Origin: Candidatus Desulfovibrio intestinipullorum
GTDB taxonomy: Bacteria; Desulfobacterota; Desulfovibrionia; Desulfovibrionales; Desulfovibrionaceae
Assembly: GCA_019113165.1 (NCBI GenBank)
Contig: DXHV01000041.1
Location: 1-42,206, forward strand
Direction: 5' to 3'
DNA: 42,206 bases
A program made the position numbers and the translations under genes. Shown here in pieces: positions 1-8,581 of the stretch (positions within the stretch are counted from its first letter, which is position 1; each line of letters opens with the position of its first letter). The notes under the pieces were generated by a model. It ran no database searches and was not told the DNA's origin. It saw only the letters and a program-made list of their open reading frames with translations.

Positions 1-578
1 CCATAATCGAAGGTTTCGGAAACAGGATTCAGGATTCGTACTACATCGGCGTGATGGAGCTCTTCGGCTATCATCAGGGCAGTACGACCTCTTGCGTCTT
101 TCAAATCCCTGTCTGCTCCGGCTTCAAGAAGAATGGAGCAAATTTTGGCAGAACCCGTCCGGGCAGCAAGCATGAGGGCAGTATCGCCGTATCTGTCCAT
201 GGCATCAGGTGAATGCCCTTCTCTCAGCAAACGCTCGATCACGTTCACATACCCGTTTAGAACGGCATGTTGCATGGCCACGTACATGCGTGCATTTGCA
301 CGGTGAACGCTTGATGTCCCGATGTCCTTCTGGACAGTCTCTGAAGGCAAATGGCTGAGCGAATCACCCTCGGCTACCAGCGGAGCCGTATGATCTTTGC
401 CATCCCGTACTCCACTGTCTGTACTAGCTTCAGGGAGAAATGCAAAATTCTCCTCGTTACCTATGCGATCGGAGCACTGGAGATGTTCTCCTGCTCCATT
501 TGCATGGTCAGGATTCTGATCTCCCTCGCTGGATACGAAAGATTTTATATCTGTCCAAATTCTTTTAATTATATTCAT
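1..578 (-). CDS. Ankyrin-repeat protein, C-terminus beyond left edge
   Basis: Reading the minus strand from the ATG at 578 gives 192 codons with no stop before the window edge, so the 3' end is missing. The first ~95 residues are polar and rich in Ser, Asp and Glu, beginning MNIIKRIWTDIKSF, and resemble nothing I know. From about residue 105 there are ankyrin repeats: one carries AMQHAVLNGYVNVIERLLREG, and the next reads DRYGDTALMLAARTG then ICSILLEAGADRDLKDARG, followed by RTALMIAEELHH. These are the classic TALMLAA and LLEAGAD consensus positions. Ankyrin repeats mediate protein-protein contacts; the partner is unknown. There is no strong Shine-Dalgarno sequence before 578. An earlier start is impossible beyond the in-frame stop at 660-662. 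Confidence 0.8.
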   Translation of the reverse strand, partial: MNIIKRIWTDIKSFVSSEGDQNPDHANGAGEHLQCSDRIGNEENFAFLPEASTDSGVRDGKDHTAPLVAEGDSLSHLPSETVQKDIGTSSVHRANARMYVAMQHAVLNGYVNVIERLLREGHSPDAMDRYGDTALMLAARTGSAKICSILLEAGADRDLKDARGRTALMIAEELHHADVVRILNPVSETFDY

Positions 579-856
579 GGCTTTTCTAAAAATACATCTA
601 TTATATTTAGCAAAAAATATGTCTATTTTTAATATTAGAGTATTGACAATAATATATTTTTATATTAAAAATATTCAGACTTCATTAATAAGATGTTTTA
701 AACATTACTATATGAATATACCCTTCTCGAAAAATACAACCCAATATATAAATTTTCTAATCAAAATTACGTATTCTTGACAAAAATCAAAGCAATTTGC
801 TAATCTATTTTTTATTTCCAAAAATTTACTACAAAAATTGAAATTCTTCAACTTAT
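560..856. other. AT-rich intergenic spacer between divergent genes
   Basis: About 290 bp between the ankyrin gene and the methyltransferase are made mostly of A and T, unlike the GC-rich DNA beyond 3 kb. Several short reading frames cross it, but none has coding-like composition or a ribosome site. It holds the likely methyltransferase promoter (777-806) and a second TTGACA at 643-648 without a well-spaced -10. The composition fits horizontally acquired DNA or an insertion boundary. Confidence 0.6.
777..806 (+). promoter_or_regulatory. Putative promoter of the cytosine methyltransferase
   Basis: A perfect TTGACA at 777-782 is followed after 18 bp by TAATCT at 801-806. TGC stands directly before that -10, giving an extended -10 element. 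Transcription would begin near 813, about 50 bp ahead of the methyltransferase start. Prediction from sequence only. Confidence 0.45.
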
Positions 857-865
857 GTGCTGGAC

Positions 866-2353
866 ATGAGCATGGACCCAAAAACTTTTCCCTACATAGA
901 TCTCTTTGCCGGAGCCGGCGGCCTGGGAGAAGGCTTCAGTGCCTGCAGCTTTGGAAACAGGAAAGTTTTTGACGGTGTGCTTTCCGTCGAAAACAACGGT
1001 CAAGCCTGCGAAACTCTCCGTTTGCGCCATTTTTTCAGGCAATTCGACAAGAATGACGTCCCCGAAGACTATTATGCCTATCTCCAGGGCGATCTGAGCA
1101 GGGAACTTCTGTTTCAAAGATATGCTCCAGAAGCCCAAAAGGCCATGCATTGTGTCCTCGAGCTCACCCTGGAAGACAAAAGCCGCGACCGACTCAATGC
1201 AGAAATCGCAAGGAGGATAAAGGGACATGACAAGTGGGTCCTGCTCGGGGGCCCCCCCTGCCAAGCCTACTCCCTGGCAGGACGTGCCAGAAGAACCGGA
1301 GATGCAAAGTTAAAGACGGATCCCAGGCAAACTCTGTACATCCAGTACCTGAATCTGCTCAGCGATTTTGCACCGCCTGTCTTTGTCATGGAAAATGTGC
1401 AAGGTCTTCTGTCGGCACGCATTGACAACCACGCCATTCTGGAAAAGATCCTGGCATATCTCCGCATGGAAAGACACCATTATCGTCTTTTTTCCATTGC
1501 CACCGGGAAAGAAGTGGCCTTTTCCGAGGATTTCCCCACATTGCTGGTCAATACAGCGGACTATGGCATCCCCCAGAAGCGCAAGAGACTCTTCCTTCTT
1601 GGCATCAGAGGCGATATCCGGGTCACTCCCAGGCATCTGCAGAGGTGCGATCAACTCACTGTCGAGGATGCCATAGGCGACCTGCCTGCCATCAGGAGCA
1701 AAATTTCCAGACGCACGAGTGCTGACAGCAGCGACTGGCTTTCGGCTGTCCTGGCTCTCAGAAACGTAGACATGCAGGGCATTGCTCCTGATCTTGTCGA
1801 GCATGTGTACAGGCGACTGCACGAGCTCGAATCCGGAAATGACACCATCCGCAAAAAATGTCCTCCGGAAATGACGGATTTTTACCAATGGTCGCATGAC
1901 AGGCGACTTGCGGTCATCCCCCAGCATGAAGCTCGCGGTCACATGCCCTCAGACCTGATGAGGTACTTCTTTGCTTCCGCCTACGCGGAACATACCGGCA
2001 AGAGCCCCAAGCTGCCCGATTTCCCGGTCGAACTGCTTCCGCAGCACAGAAATGTCATCGAATGTACCGGAAAGATGATTTTCAATGATCGCTTCCGGGT
2101 ACAATTGAAGGATGCTCCTTCAACGACCGTTACTGCCCATATCCAAAAGGATGGACACTATTTCATTCACTACGACCCCCTCCAGTGCAGGAGCCTCACC
2201 GTTCGGGAGGCTGCCCGCCTTCAGACCTTTCCCGACAACTACTTCTTTGAAGGGCATCGAACTGAACAATACAGACAGATTGGCAATGCGGTGCCGCCGC
2301 TTTTTGCCACGAAAATCGCGGCAATTGTCCATGACATACTGGAGCGTGCCTGA
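866..2353 (+). CDS. DNA (cytosine-5-)-methyltransferase
   Basis: Transfers a methyl group from S-adenosylmethionine to C5 of cytosine in a specific DNA sequence. The ordered family motifs are all present: motif I DLFAGAGGLGEGF near residue 12, motif IV GGPPCQAYSLAGR with the catalytic Cys, motif VI FVMENVQGLL, motif VIII QKRKRLFLLG, a long variable target-recognition region, motif IX SLTVREAARLQTFP and motif X QIGNAVPP. At ~495 aa it is larger than a minimal enzyme. The start is uncertain: GTG 857, ATG 866 and ATG 872 are in frame and none has a good ribosome site. It converges on vsr, and no restriction endonuclease lies nearby, so it is either a solitary Dcm-like enzyme or the remnant of a restriction-modification system. 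The target sequence cannot be read from the protein. Confidence 0.93.
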   Translation: MSMDPKTFPYIDLFAGAGGLGEGFSACSFGNRKVFDGVLSVENNGQACETLRLRHFFRQFDKNDVPEDYYAYLQGDLSRELLFQRYAPEAQKAMHCVLELTLEDKSRDRLNAEIARRIKGHDKWVLLGGPPCQAYSLAGRARRTGDAKLKTDPRQTLYIQYLNLLSDFAPPVFVMENVQGLLSARIDNHAILEKILAYLRMERHHYRLFSIATGKEVAFSEDFPTLLVNTADYGIPQKRKRLFLLGIRGDIRVTPRHLQRCDQLTVEDAIGDLPAIRSKISRRTSADSSDWLSAVLALRNVDMQGIAPDLVEHVYRRLHELESGNDTIRKKCPPEMTDFYQWSHDRRLAVIPQHEARGHMPSDLMRYFFASAYAEHTGKSPKLPDFPVELLPQHRNVIECTGKMIFNDRFRVQLKDAPSTTVTAHIQKDGHYFIHYDPLQCRSLTVREAARLQTFPDNYFFEGHRTEQYRQIGNAVPPLFATKIAAIVHDILERA

Positions 2354-2373
2354 TTGCTTTCCCTCATCAGGCG

Positions 2374-2787
2374 CTACCTTATCTCTTCAAAAAATTTGAC
2401 TGTTTTTTCAATATACGACTTGTCCTTGATTTCACACTCCCATATGACCAGAATGTGATAGCCCATTTCCTCCAGCTCTTTCATGACTTTCTTGTCGCGT
2501 TCCACGTTCTTTTGAAACTTTTTCATCCACCATTCGCTGTTTGTTCCCGGTGTCGTCGCATACCTGCAATGTTCATGTCTGTGCCAAAAGCATCCATGGA
2601 CAAAAATCACCGAATGGTACCTGGGCAGTACTATATCCGGTTTTCCGGGGAGCTCCTTCTTGTGGAGCCTGAAGCGGTAGCCATGTGCATGGAGCCACTT
2701 TCTGACGATCAGTTCCGGCTGCGTATCCTTTGAATGAATACCGGCCATCATGCGACTTCTCACTTCCCTGCAAACGATGTCTGTCAT
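2374..2787 (-). CDS. vsr: Very short patch repair endonuclease (Vsr)
   Basis: Vsr nicks beside the T of T:G mismatches produced by deamination of 5-methylcytosine at a methyltransferase's own site. The 137-aa product shows the family core in order: KDTQPELIVRKWLHAHGYRF, LPGKPDIVLP with the catalytic Asp, FVHGCFWHRH (metal and active-site Cys and His residues), TNSEWWMKKFQKNVERD and VIWECE. The reading frame is open 41 codons further upstream, but ATG 2787 is preferred: GGGAAAG lies about 6 bases ahead and MTDIVCREVRSRMM is the normal Vsr N-terminus. It faces the methyltransferase gene with about 20 bp between the two stop codons. This pairing is common for Dcm-type enzymes and implies a shared recognition sequence. 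Confidence 0.93.
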   Translation of the reverse strand: MTDIVCREVRSRMMAGIHSKDTQPELIVRKWLHAHGYRFRLHKKELPGKPDIVLPRYHSVIFVHGCFWHRHEHCRYATTPGTNSEWWMKKFQKNVERDKKVMKELEEMGYHILVIWECEIKDKSYIEKTVKFFEEIR

Positions 2788-2898
2788 CGTGGTCTTTCCC
2801 GATTCTTCACATAAATCACGACAAAAGAGATTCCTTGCGGATGACAGGGCCTCGGGCCCCGCACATGCGATCTCTGTGCCAGGTGTGCATTTTGCAGC

Positions 2899-2944
2899 AA
2901 AAAAAGGCACCGTATCTCCAACTCTCGGAATACGGTGCCTTTTT
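2899..2944. terminator. Bidirectional terminator between ilvC and vsr
   Basis: Perfect 11-bp inverted repeat: left arm 2905-2915 (AGGCACCGTAT), right arm 2930-2940 (ATACGGTGCCT). A run of A precedes it (2899-2905) and a run of T follows (2940-2944), so it can end transcription in both directions. It lies just after the ilvC stop on the minus strand and before vsr, insulating the biosynthetic genes from the methylation patch. Confidence 0.85.
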
Positions 2945-2965
2945 GTTATGTCATTCCAACTTCAA

Positions 2966-4066
<1,101 letters not shown>

Positions 4067-4091
4067 GAGTGCATCTGGCAGCTGAATGTAC

Positions 4092-4595
4092 TTATTCGCT
4101 GCGTCTGGACCTGCGCATGACCACAGAACCCGTGCGTGCAATTTCCTTGATGCCGAAACGGTGCAGCAGGCCCACAATGGCGTCGAGCTTCTCGTGGTCG
4201 CCGGTTGCCTCGATGGTGATTTCCGTGGGACTCACGTCAATGACCTTGCAGCGGAAGATGTCCACGGTGCGCAGGATTTCACCGCGCATGGCGCCTTCGG
4301 CCTGCACCTTGACGAACATCATCTCACGTTCGACGGCCGGGATATCCGAGTATTCCACCACCTTGATGACAGAGACAATCTTGTGCAGCTGCTTCATGAT
4401 CTGCTCAAGAATCTGCATGTCGCCATAGGTCGTGATGGTCATGTGGCTTGTGCCTTCCTCAAGAGCAGGAGCCACATTCAGGGAGTAGATATTGTAGCCT
4501 CTGCCGCTGAACAGACCCACAACGCGGGATAACACGCCAGGCTCGTTTTCCACAAGCACGGAAAGCACATGTCTGTCTTTTTCGTTTTCCATCAT
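4092..4595 (-). CDS. ilvN: Acetolactate synthase small (regulatory) subunit
   Basis: Regulatory subunit that binds the feedback inhibitor valine and activates the IlvB catalytic subunit. The 167 residues match the ~160-170 aa form (also named IlvH). An N-terminal ACT domain reads HVLSVLVENEPGVLSRVVGLF and RGYNIYSLNVAP, with the usual valine-site region. A second domain contains EREMMFVKVQA and FGIKEIARTG near the end. AGGAGG lies seven bases before the first of two adjacent ATG codons. It starts 11 bp after the ilvB stop, so the two are co-transcribed. Confidence 0.95.
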   Translation of the reverse strand: MMENEKDRHVLSVLVENEPGVLSRVVGLFSGRGYNIYSLNVAPALEEGTSHMTITTYGDMQILEQIMKQLHKIVSVIKVVEYSDIPAVEREMMFVKVQAEGAMRGEILRTVDIFRCKVIDVSPTEITIEATGDHEKLDAIVGLLHRFGIKEIARTGSVVMRRSRRSE

Positions 4596-4606
4596 TGTCG
4601 GGCCTC

Positions 4607-6304
4607 CTACACAAGCAGCATTTCATCAAGTGCAGCGCCAGCAGGCACCATGGGGTACACGTCCTCTTCCGGCTCGATGAGCACATCGATGATGGCCGGA
4701 TTGGGCGAAGACAGGGCCTTGCGGAGCATGGGCTCAAGGTCGGCTTCGTCGGTGATGCGATAGCCTTCGGCGCCGTAGGCCTCGGCCAGCTTCACGAAGT
4801 CCGGCTGACCGCGCATGCTCGTGCTGCTGTAATTGTGCTTGTAGAACAGCTCCTGCCACTGGCGGACCATGCCAAGATAGGTATTGTTCAGAATGAGCAC
4901 CTTCACGGGCAGCTTGTTCTGCACAATGGTCGCCATTTCCTGGATGTTCATCTGAATGGAACCGTCGCCGGCAATATCGATGACGAGCTTGTCGGGGAAG
5001 GCCACCTGGGCGCCCATGGCGGCAGGCAGACCGTAGCCCATGGTTCCCAAACCGCCGGAGGTGAGGAAGGTGCGGGGAGCGTCAAAGTCGTAGAACTGGG
5101 CAGCCCACATCTGGTTCTGGCCCACTTCCGTGGCAATGATGGCATCGCCGCCGGTGATCTGGCGCAGGACGCGGACCACGTGCTGCGGTTTCAGGTAGCG
5201 GCCCTTGGCCTGCCAGGAGAGCGGCTGCTCCGTCTGCCAGGTGTGCAGGGTCTCAAGCCAGGACTTGTGCCTGTTTTCCCACTCCTCGGCAGCGTACTTG
5301 CTGCGCAGAAGATCGAGCATGCCTTCCAGGGCCAGGCGACAGTCGGCCACAACGGGCACATCCACCTTGACGTTCTTGCGGATGGTGGTGGGGTCGATGT
5401 CGATGTGCACCACCTTGGCCTTGGGCGCAAAGGTGGAGAGCTTGCCGGTCACGCGATCGTCGAAGCGGCCGCCCACGCAGACGATGAGGTCTGCGTTGTT
5501 CAGGGACATGTTGGCCGTGTAGGTGCCGTGCATGCCGACCATGCCGAGCCACAGATCGGAGCTGCTCGGGAAGCAGCCCAGGCCCATGAGGGTGCAGGCC
5601 ACGGGGCAGCGGGTCTCCTGGGCAAACTGGGTCAGCACTTCGGAGGCATTGGAAAGGATCACGCCGCCGCCGGCCAGGATGACCGGGCTGGAGCTGGCCT
5701 TCAGGGCCTCCATGGCCTTGCGCAGCTGATTGTGGTTGGGCCTGTAGTTGGGGTTGTAGGAGCGCATGGACACAGCGTCGTCGGACCATTTGAAATCGGT
5801 CTTGGCCAGCTGCACGTCCTTGGGCAGGTCAATGAGCACCGGGCCCGGGCGGCCAGTTCTCGCGATGTAGAAGGCCTCGCGGATGATCTGGCTCAGCTTG
5901 GTCACATCCTTCACAAGGTAGTTGTACTTTGTGCAGGGGCGGGTGATACCGACAGTGTCGACTTCCTGGAAGGCGTCATTGCCGATGAGCCCGGTGGCTA
6001 CCTGACCTGTAATGACGACTAGGGGAATGGAATCGCAGTATGCGGTCGCCAGGCCGGTTACCGCATTGGTTGCACCCGGACCGGACGTTACAAGAGCGAC
6101 CCCGACCTTGCCGGTGGCACGGGCATAGCCGTCGGCGGCATGGACTGCACCCTGTTCGTGGCGTACCAGGTAGTGATGCAGTTCGGGGTACCTTGTCAGT
6201 TCATCATAGATATCGATGATTGCTCCGCCCGGATAACCGAACAGAACGTCAACACCTTCCTTCTTGAGCGATTCAAGAAGGATTTGCGCACCTGTCAATT
6301 CCAT
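4607..6304 (-). CDS. ilvB: Acetolactate synthase large (catalytic) subunit
   Basis: Thiamine-diphosphate enzyme joining two pyruvates to acetolactate, or pyruvate with 2-oxobutyrate: the first common step to branched-chain amino acids. The 565 residues show the three-domain plan: N-terminal GYPGGAIIDIYDEL with the catalytic Glu in RHEQGAVHAADGYAR, SGPGATNAVTGLA, a central FAD-type domain (GGGVILSNAS, GGRFDDRVTGKL), and the C-terminal diphosphate-binding GDGSIQMNIQEMATI ending in NNTYLGMVRQWQ. GGAGA precedes ATG 6304. It starts 14 bp after the DUF465 gene and leads directly into ilvN. Confidence 0.97.
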   Translation of the reverse strand: MELTGAQILLESLKKEGVDVLFGYPGGAIIDIYDELTRYPELHHYLVRHEQGAVHAADGYARATGKVGVALVTSGPGATNAVTGLATAYCDSIPLVVITGQVATGLIGNDAFQEVDTVGITRPCTKYNYLVKDVTKLSQIIREAFYIARTGRPGPVLIDLPKDVQLAKTDFKWSDDAVSMRSYNPNYRPNHNQLRKAMEALKASSSPVILAGGGVILSNASEVLTQFAQETRCPVACTLMGLGCFPSSSDLWLGMVGMHGTYTANMSLNNADLIVCVGGRFDDRVTGKLSTFAPKAKVVHIDIDPTTIRKNVKVDVPVVADCRLALEGMLDLLRSKYAAEEWENRHKSWLETLHTWQTEQPLSWQAKGRYLKPQHVVRVLRQITGGDAIIATEVGQNQMWAAQFYDFDAPRTFLTSGGLGTMGYGLPAAMGAQVAFPDKLVIDIAGDGSIQMNIQEMATIVQNKLPVKVLILNNTYLGMVRQWQELFYKHNYSSTSMRGQPDFVKLAEAYGAEGYRITDEADLEPMLRKALSSPNPAIIDVLIEPEEDVYPMVPAGAALDEMLLV

Positions 6305-6318
6305 TAGTTTTCTCCGTA

Positions 6319-6546
6319 TTACTGGGCTGCACGCAACGCATCGATCCTGTCGGCGAGACGCGTTTTGGCTTCCAGCTTCTGTTTCTTGAGTTGCCTGAGG
6401 CTCTGTTCTTCCGTGGGGTTGCGGAAGGGCTTGGACTCGAGCTTATCCACCTGTTTGCTCAAAAGAATATGATCTTCCCATAGCGACTTCAGTTCAGGAT
6501 CCTTGTCGGCATTTTCCTGGATGAAATCACGGTCGCGCTGGTCCAT
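6319..6546 (-). CDS. DUF465 / YdcH-family small protein
   Basis: A 75-aa, highly charged, probably all-helical protein: MDQRDRDFIQENADKDPELK, then LWEDHILLSKQVDKLESKPF and EEQSLRQLKKQKLEAKTRL. The pattern of two helices with a central LEH/LDK-type stretch and a KKQKL segment matches the DUF465 (YdcH, SlyX-like) family, whose function is not established. GGGAG stands eight bases before ATG 6546. It heads the ilvBN transcript with a 14-bp gap. The linkage may be a simple transcript-sharing arrangement rather than a functional tie. Confidence 0.8.
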   Translation of the reverse strand: MDQRDRDFIQENADKDPELKSLWEDHILLSKQVDKLESKPFRNPTEEQSLRQLKKQKLEAKTRLADRIDALRAAQ

Positions 6547-6572
6547 GACGAGTCTCCCTTTTTTAAGGTTAT

Positions 6573-6591
6573 CCGCAGGAATGCCCTGCGG
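6573..6591 (-). promoter_or_regulatory. Small hairpin in the leader of the DUF465-ilvBN operon
   Basis: Perfect 7-bp inverted repeat (CCGCAGG 6573-6579, CCTGCGG 6585-6591) with a 5-base loop, about 27 bp upstream of the DUF465 start. No T-run follows on the minus strand, so it is not an ordinary terminator. It may be the end of the YggT transcript or a leader structure. Confidence 0.35.
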
Positions 6592-6645
6592 CAGGGTATA
6601 GGGGCAAAAAGCGACCGGCCCTGCAGCCGGAGGCCAGAGTACACA

Positions 6646-6951
6646 CTAGAGGGTCATTGCAAACTGCCGAAGCGAGCGGACCACAATCAGATCCACAAGC
6701 TCCAGGACAATGAGCACAATGAGGGGGGACAGATCCAGTCCTCCGAAACGGCGGGCAAAGGGGAACTTGCGGCGCACGAACTCGAAGACCGGTTCTGTCA
6801 CCTGCCAGAGCACACGCACGGCAGGGTGGGAATAGGGTGATACATTGAACCACGACAGCACGCAGACCGCCAGAATCACCAGAATGTAGGCACTGATGAG
6901 CATGTGGGCAACGACGGCCACGGCATCGAGGGCATAGGAAAGGACAAACAT
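6646..6951 (-). CDS. YggT-family membrane protein
   Basis: A 101-aa integral membrane protein with two hydrophobic blocks, AVVAHMLISAYILVILAVCVL near residues 11-31 and LSPLIVLIVLELVDLIVV near 74-91. Between them is the diagnostic SWFNVSPYSHPAVRVLWQVTEP segment, followed by a basic stretch. This is the YggT (PF02325) layout, in which the central loop reads near-universally as W...P..HP....L..iTeP. The family is linked to membrane or envelope homeostasis, without a firmly known reaction. GGAG precedes ATG 6951. It is last in the minus-strand block after the HAD gene, 12 bp apart. Confidence 0.85.
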   Translation of the reverse strand: MFVLSYALDAVAVVAHMLISAYILVILAVCVLSWFNVSPYSHPAVRVLWQVTEPVFEFVRRKFPFARRFGGLDLSPLIVLIVLELVDLIVVRSLRQFAMTL

Positions 6952-6963
6952 GCAGGCTCCGAA

Positions 6964-7617
6964 TCAGGATGGATCGAGGGCAGGACGAACAAGGCGCTCC
7001 AGGGCTGCATAGGACGCCACGGTGTAGTCACCGGTCAGCGTCCCGGCAGGGGACAGGGCAACAAAGGGTATGCCCGCGGCCCTGGCTGTGCGGCGATCCA
7101 CGTCGCTGTCTCCTATGTAGAGGGCGTCCTCTGCGGAACACTGCCAGGCTGCCAGAATGGACTGCGCTCCCGCGGGATCCGGCTTGGGCGTGCCACTGGA
7201 GGCGGTCACTACTGGATCAAAATACGGCGGCAGGCTGAAAATGTCCAGAACGGATTGCATGCCTGCGGCCGTCCTGTTGGTCAGGACAGCCATTCTGATT
7301 CCATGATTATGCAAATCACCGACAAAATCAAGGAATCCCGGAAAGATTTTTACCAGGGGCATGATCTGTTTCCGGTAGTTGACGATCTCCCTGCCCATGC
7401 GGTCGATGTCCTTGTGCAGGGAGGCGGGCAGCAGCATTTCCAGAGCCTGCCTGGAGGTGGCCATGAAGGCGTAGCGCTCCTGATCGGGGCGCATGGGCGG
7501 CAACCCGTAGTGGTCCAGGATGAGGTTGTAAAACTGGCGGTTGGCTCCGGTCGAGTCAATCATGACGCCGTCGCAGTCAAAGATGACTCCCTTTGGAGCT
7601 CTCTCAAGCTCTGCCAT
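6964..7617 (-). CDS. HAD-superfamily hydrolase, phosphoglycolate phosphatase-like
   Basis: A 217-aa HAD phosphatase with all four motifs: FDCDGVMIDS (nucleophile Asp14, acid Asp16), VLTNRT (motif II), Lys in SGTPKPDP (motif III) and YIGDSDVDRRTARAAG (motif IV). An alpha-helical cap between motifs I and II makes it subclass I, like phosphoglycolate phosphatase and pyrophosphatase PpaX. The true substrate cannot be read from sequence. AAGGG lies upstream of ATG 7617. The gene starts 6 bp after the preceding stop, in a tight minus-strand block. Confidence 0.88.
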   Translation of the reverse strand: MAELERAPKGVIFDCDGVMIDSTGANRQFYNLILDHYGLPPMRPDQERYAFMATSRQALEMLLPASLHKDIDRMGREIVNYRKQIMPLVKIFPGFLDFVGDLHNHGIRMAVLTNRTAAGMQSVLDIFSLPPYFDPVVTASSGTPKPDPAGAQSILAAWQCSAEDALYIGDSDVDRRTARAAGIPFVALSPAGTLTGDYTVASYAALERLVRPALDPS

Positions 7618-7623
7618 GACGCC

Positions 7624-8517
7624 CTACCCTTCCTGCACAAAGAGCAGGCGGACCGATCTTCTTCCGTCCACCAGGCCCGATGCGACCGATGCGGGCAGAA
7701 GCTCGCCTGCCTGCACCGTGACCTCGCTCACTCCGTCTATCGTGCCCGCTTCGGCCCTGTCCTGCAGGGCCTGCAGGTCGGCAGGCATCTCTGCGCCGGG
7801 CACGCACTGCTCCCATACAAAGGCCGTCCCTTCGGGCACCAGGGCCAGGGCAGCCTCAAGCCAGACCTGCCATCTGCCGGCCATGCGGGCGGCATCCTGG
7901 GCCAGGTCCTGTCCCAGGGGCAGAGGCCCTGCCTCAAGCACAGGCTCGTGATCCACATCCCTTGACAGTCCCTGCCCGAGGCCGCGCACGCCGGCATTGA
8001 TCTTTTCCACAAGGGCCGTGATCTCGGCCACGGTCTTCTGCTGATGCCAGGTCCAGGCAAGCAGGCGCTGGGCGCGGCGGCGCACAAGCTCTGCCTGCCG
8101 CTCTGCCGCTTCTTCGCCGGCTCCATCCTGTGCAAGGGCCTCTATGGCCGCAAGGTCGCGCCGGACCTGCGCCTCCTGTTCGTCCTTCATGCGGGCCACC
8201 ACGGCCTCGTGCACGGCATCGGAGCCGCGCACGCTGTCCTGGGCAAAGCGTTCAAGCTCGGCCACAAAGGCGCCCATCTCGGCTTCGGAGCAGGGCAGAT
8301 GATCGGGTGTCCAGGGCTTTGCGCCACCTTCCTCTCCTGCGGCCAGCCGGCCGGGGAGGCCCGGCCACAAACGCCTGACGGCGGGCAGGCGATCCTCCAG
8401 GGCGGTGCGGATGCCCGTACCGTAGAGCCCGGGCATCCAGAGCATCAGGGGCTGGGCTGTCTTGTCCTGATCCTGCTGATTCTGCTTCGGATCCTGAGTG
8501 TTGCGTGCTGTATCCAT
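7624..8517 (-). CDS. Unrecognised 297-aa soluble protein, partner of the 1007-aa membrane protein
   Basis: I do not recognise this family. The reading frame is open beyond 8600, but ATG 8517 is preferred because AAGGA stands seven bases ahead of it. The N-terminal 20 residues are polar and Gln-rich. LMLWMPGLYGTGIR follows, then a long Ala/Glu/Arg-rich helical part (about residues 85-200) with coiled-coil character, and a C-terminal beta-type region ending GRRSVRLLFVQEG. No signal peptide or membrane segment is visible. It follows the large membrane-protein gene by 64 bp on the same strand and precedes the HAD gene by 6 bp, so a shared function with the membrane protein is plausible. Confidence 0.75.
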   Translation of the reverse strand: MDTARNTQDPKQNQQDQDKTAQPLMLWMPGLYGTGIRTALEDRLPAVRRLWPGLPGRLAAGEEGGAKPWTPDHLPCSEAEMGAFVAELERFAQDSVRGSDAVHEAVVARMKDEQEAQVRRDLAAIEALAQDGAGEEAAERQAELVRRRAQRLLAWTWHQQKTVAEITALVEKINAGVRGLGQGLSRDVDHEPVLEAGPLPLGQDLAQDAARMAGRWQVWLEAALALVPEGTAFVWEQCVPGAEMPADLQALQDRAEAGTIDGVSEVTVQAGELLPASVASGLVDGRRSVRLLFVQEG

Positions 8518-8581
8518 AAATTGTCCTTCGTGTTCGTCGTTGAGCGTCGCCAGGGCCGCTGCGCGCTGTCCCTGCAAGAGG

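Noticed and set aside
643-666. Second promoter in the AT-rich spacer
   Set aside because: TTGACA at 643-648 lacks a -10 at 16-18 bp spacing; in DNA this AT-rich such matches are expected by chance.
4595-6022. 475-codon plus-strand frame opposite ilvB
   Set aside because: Antisense shadow of a confidently assigned gene.
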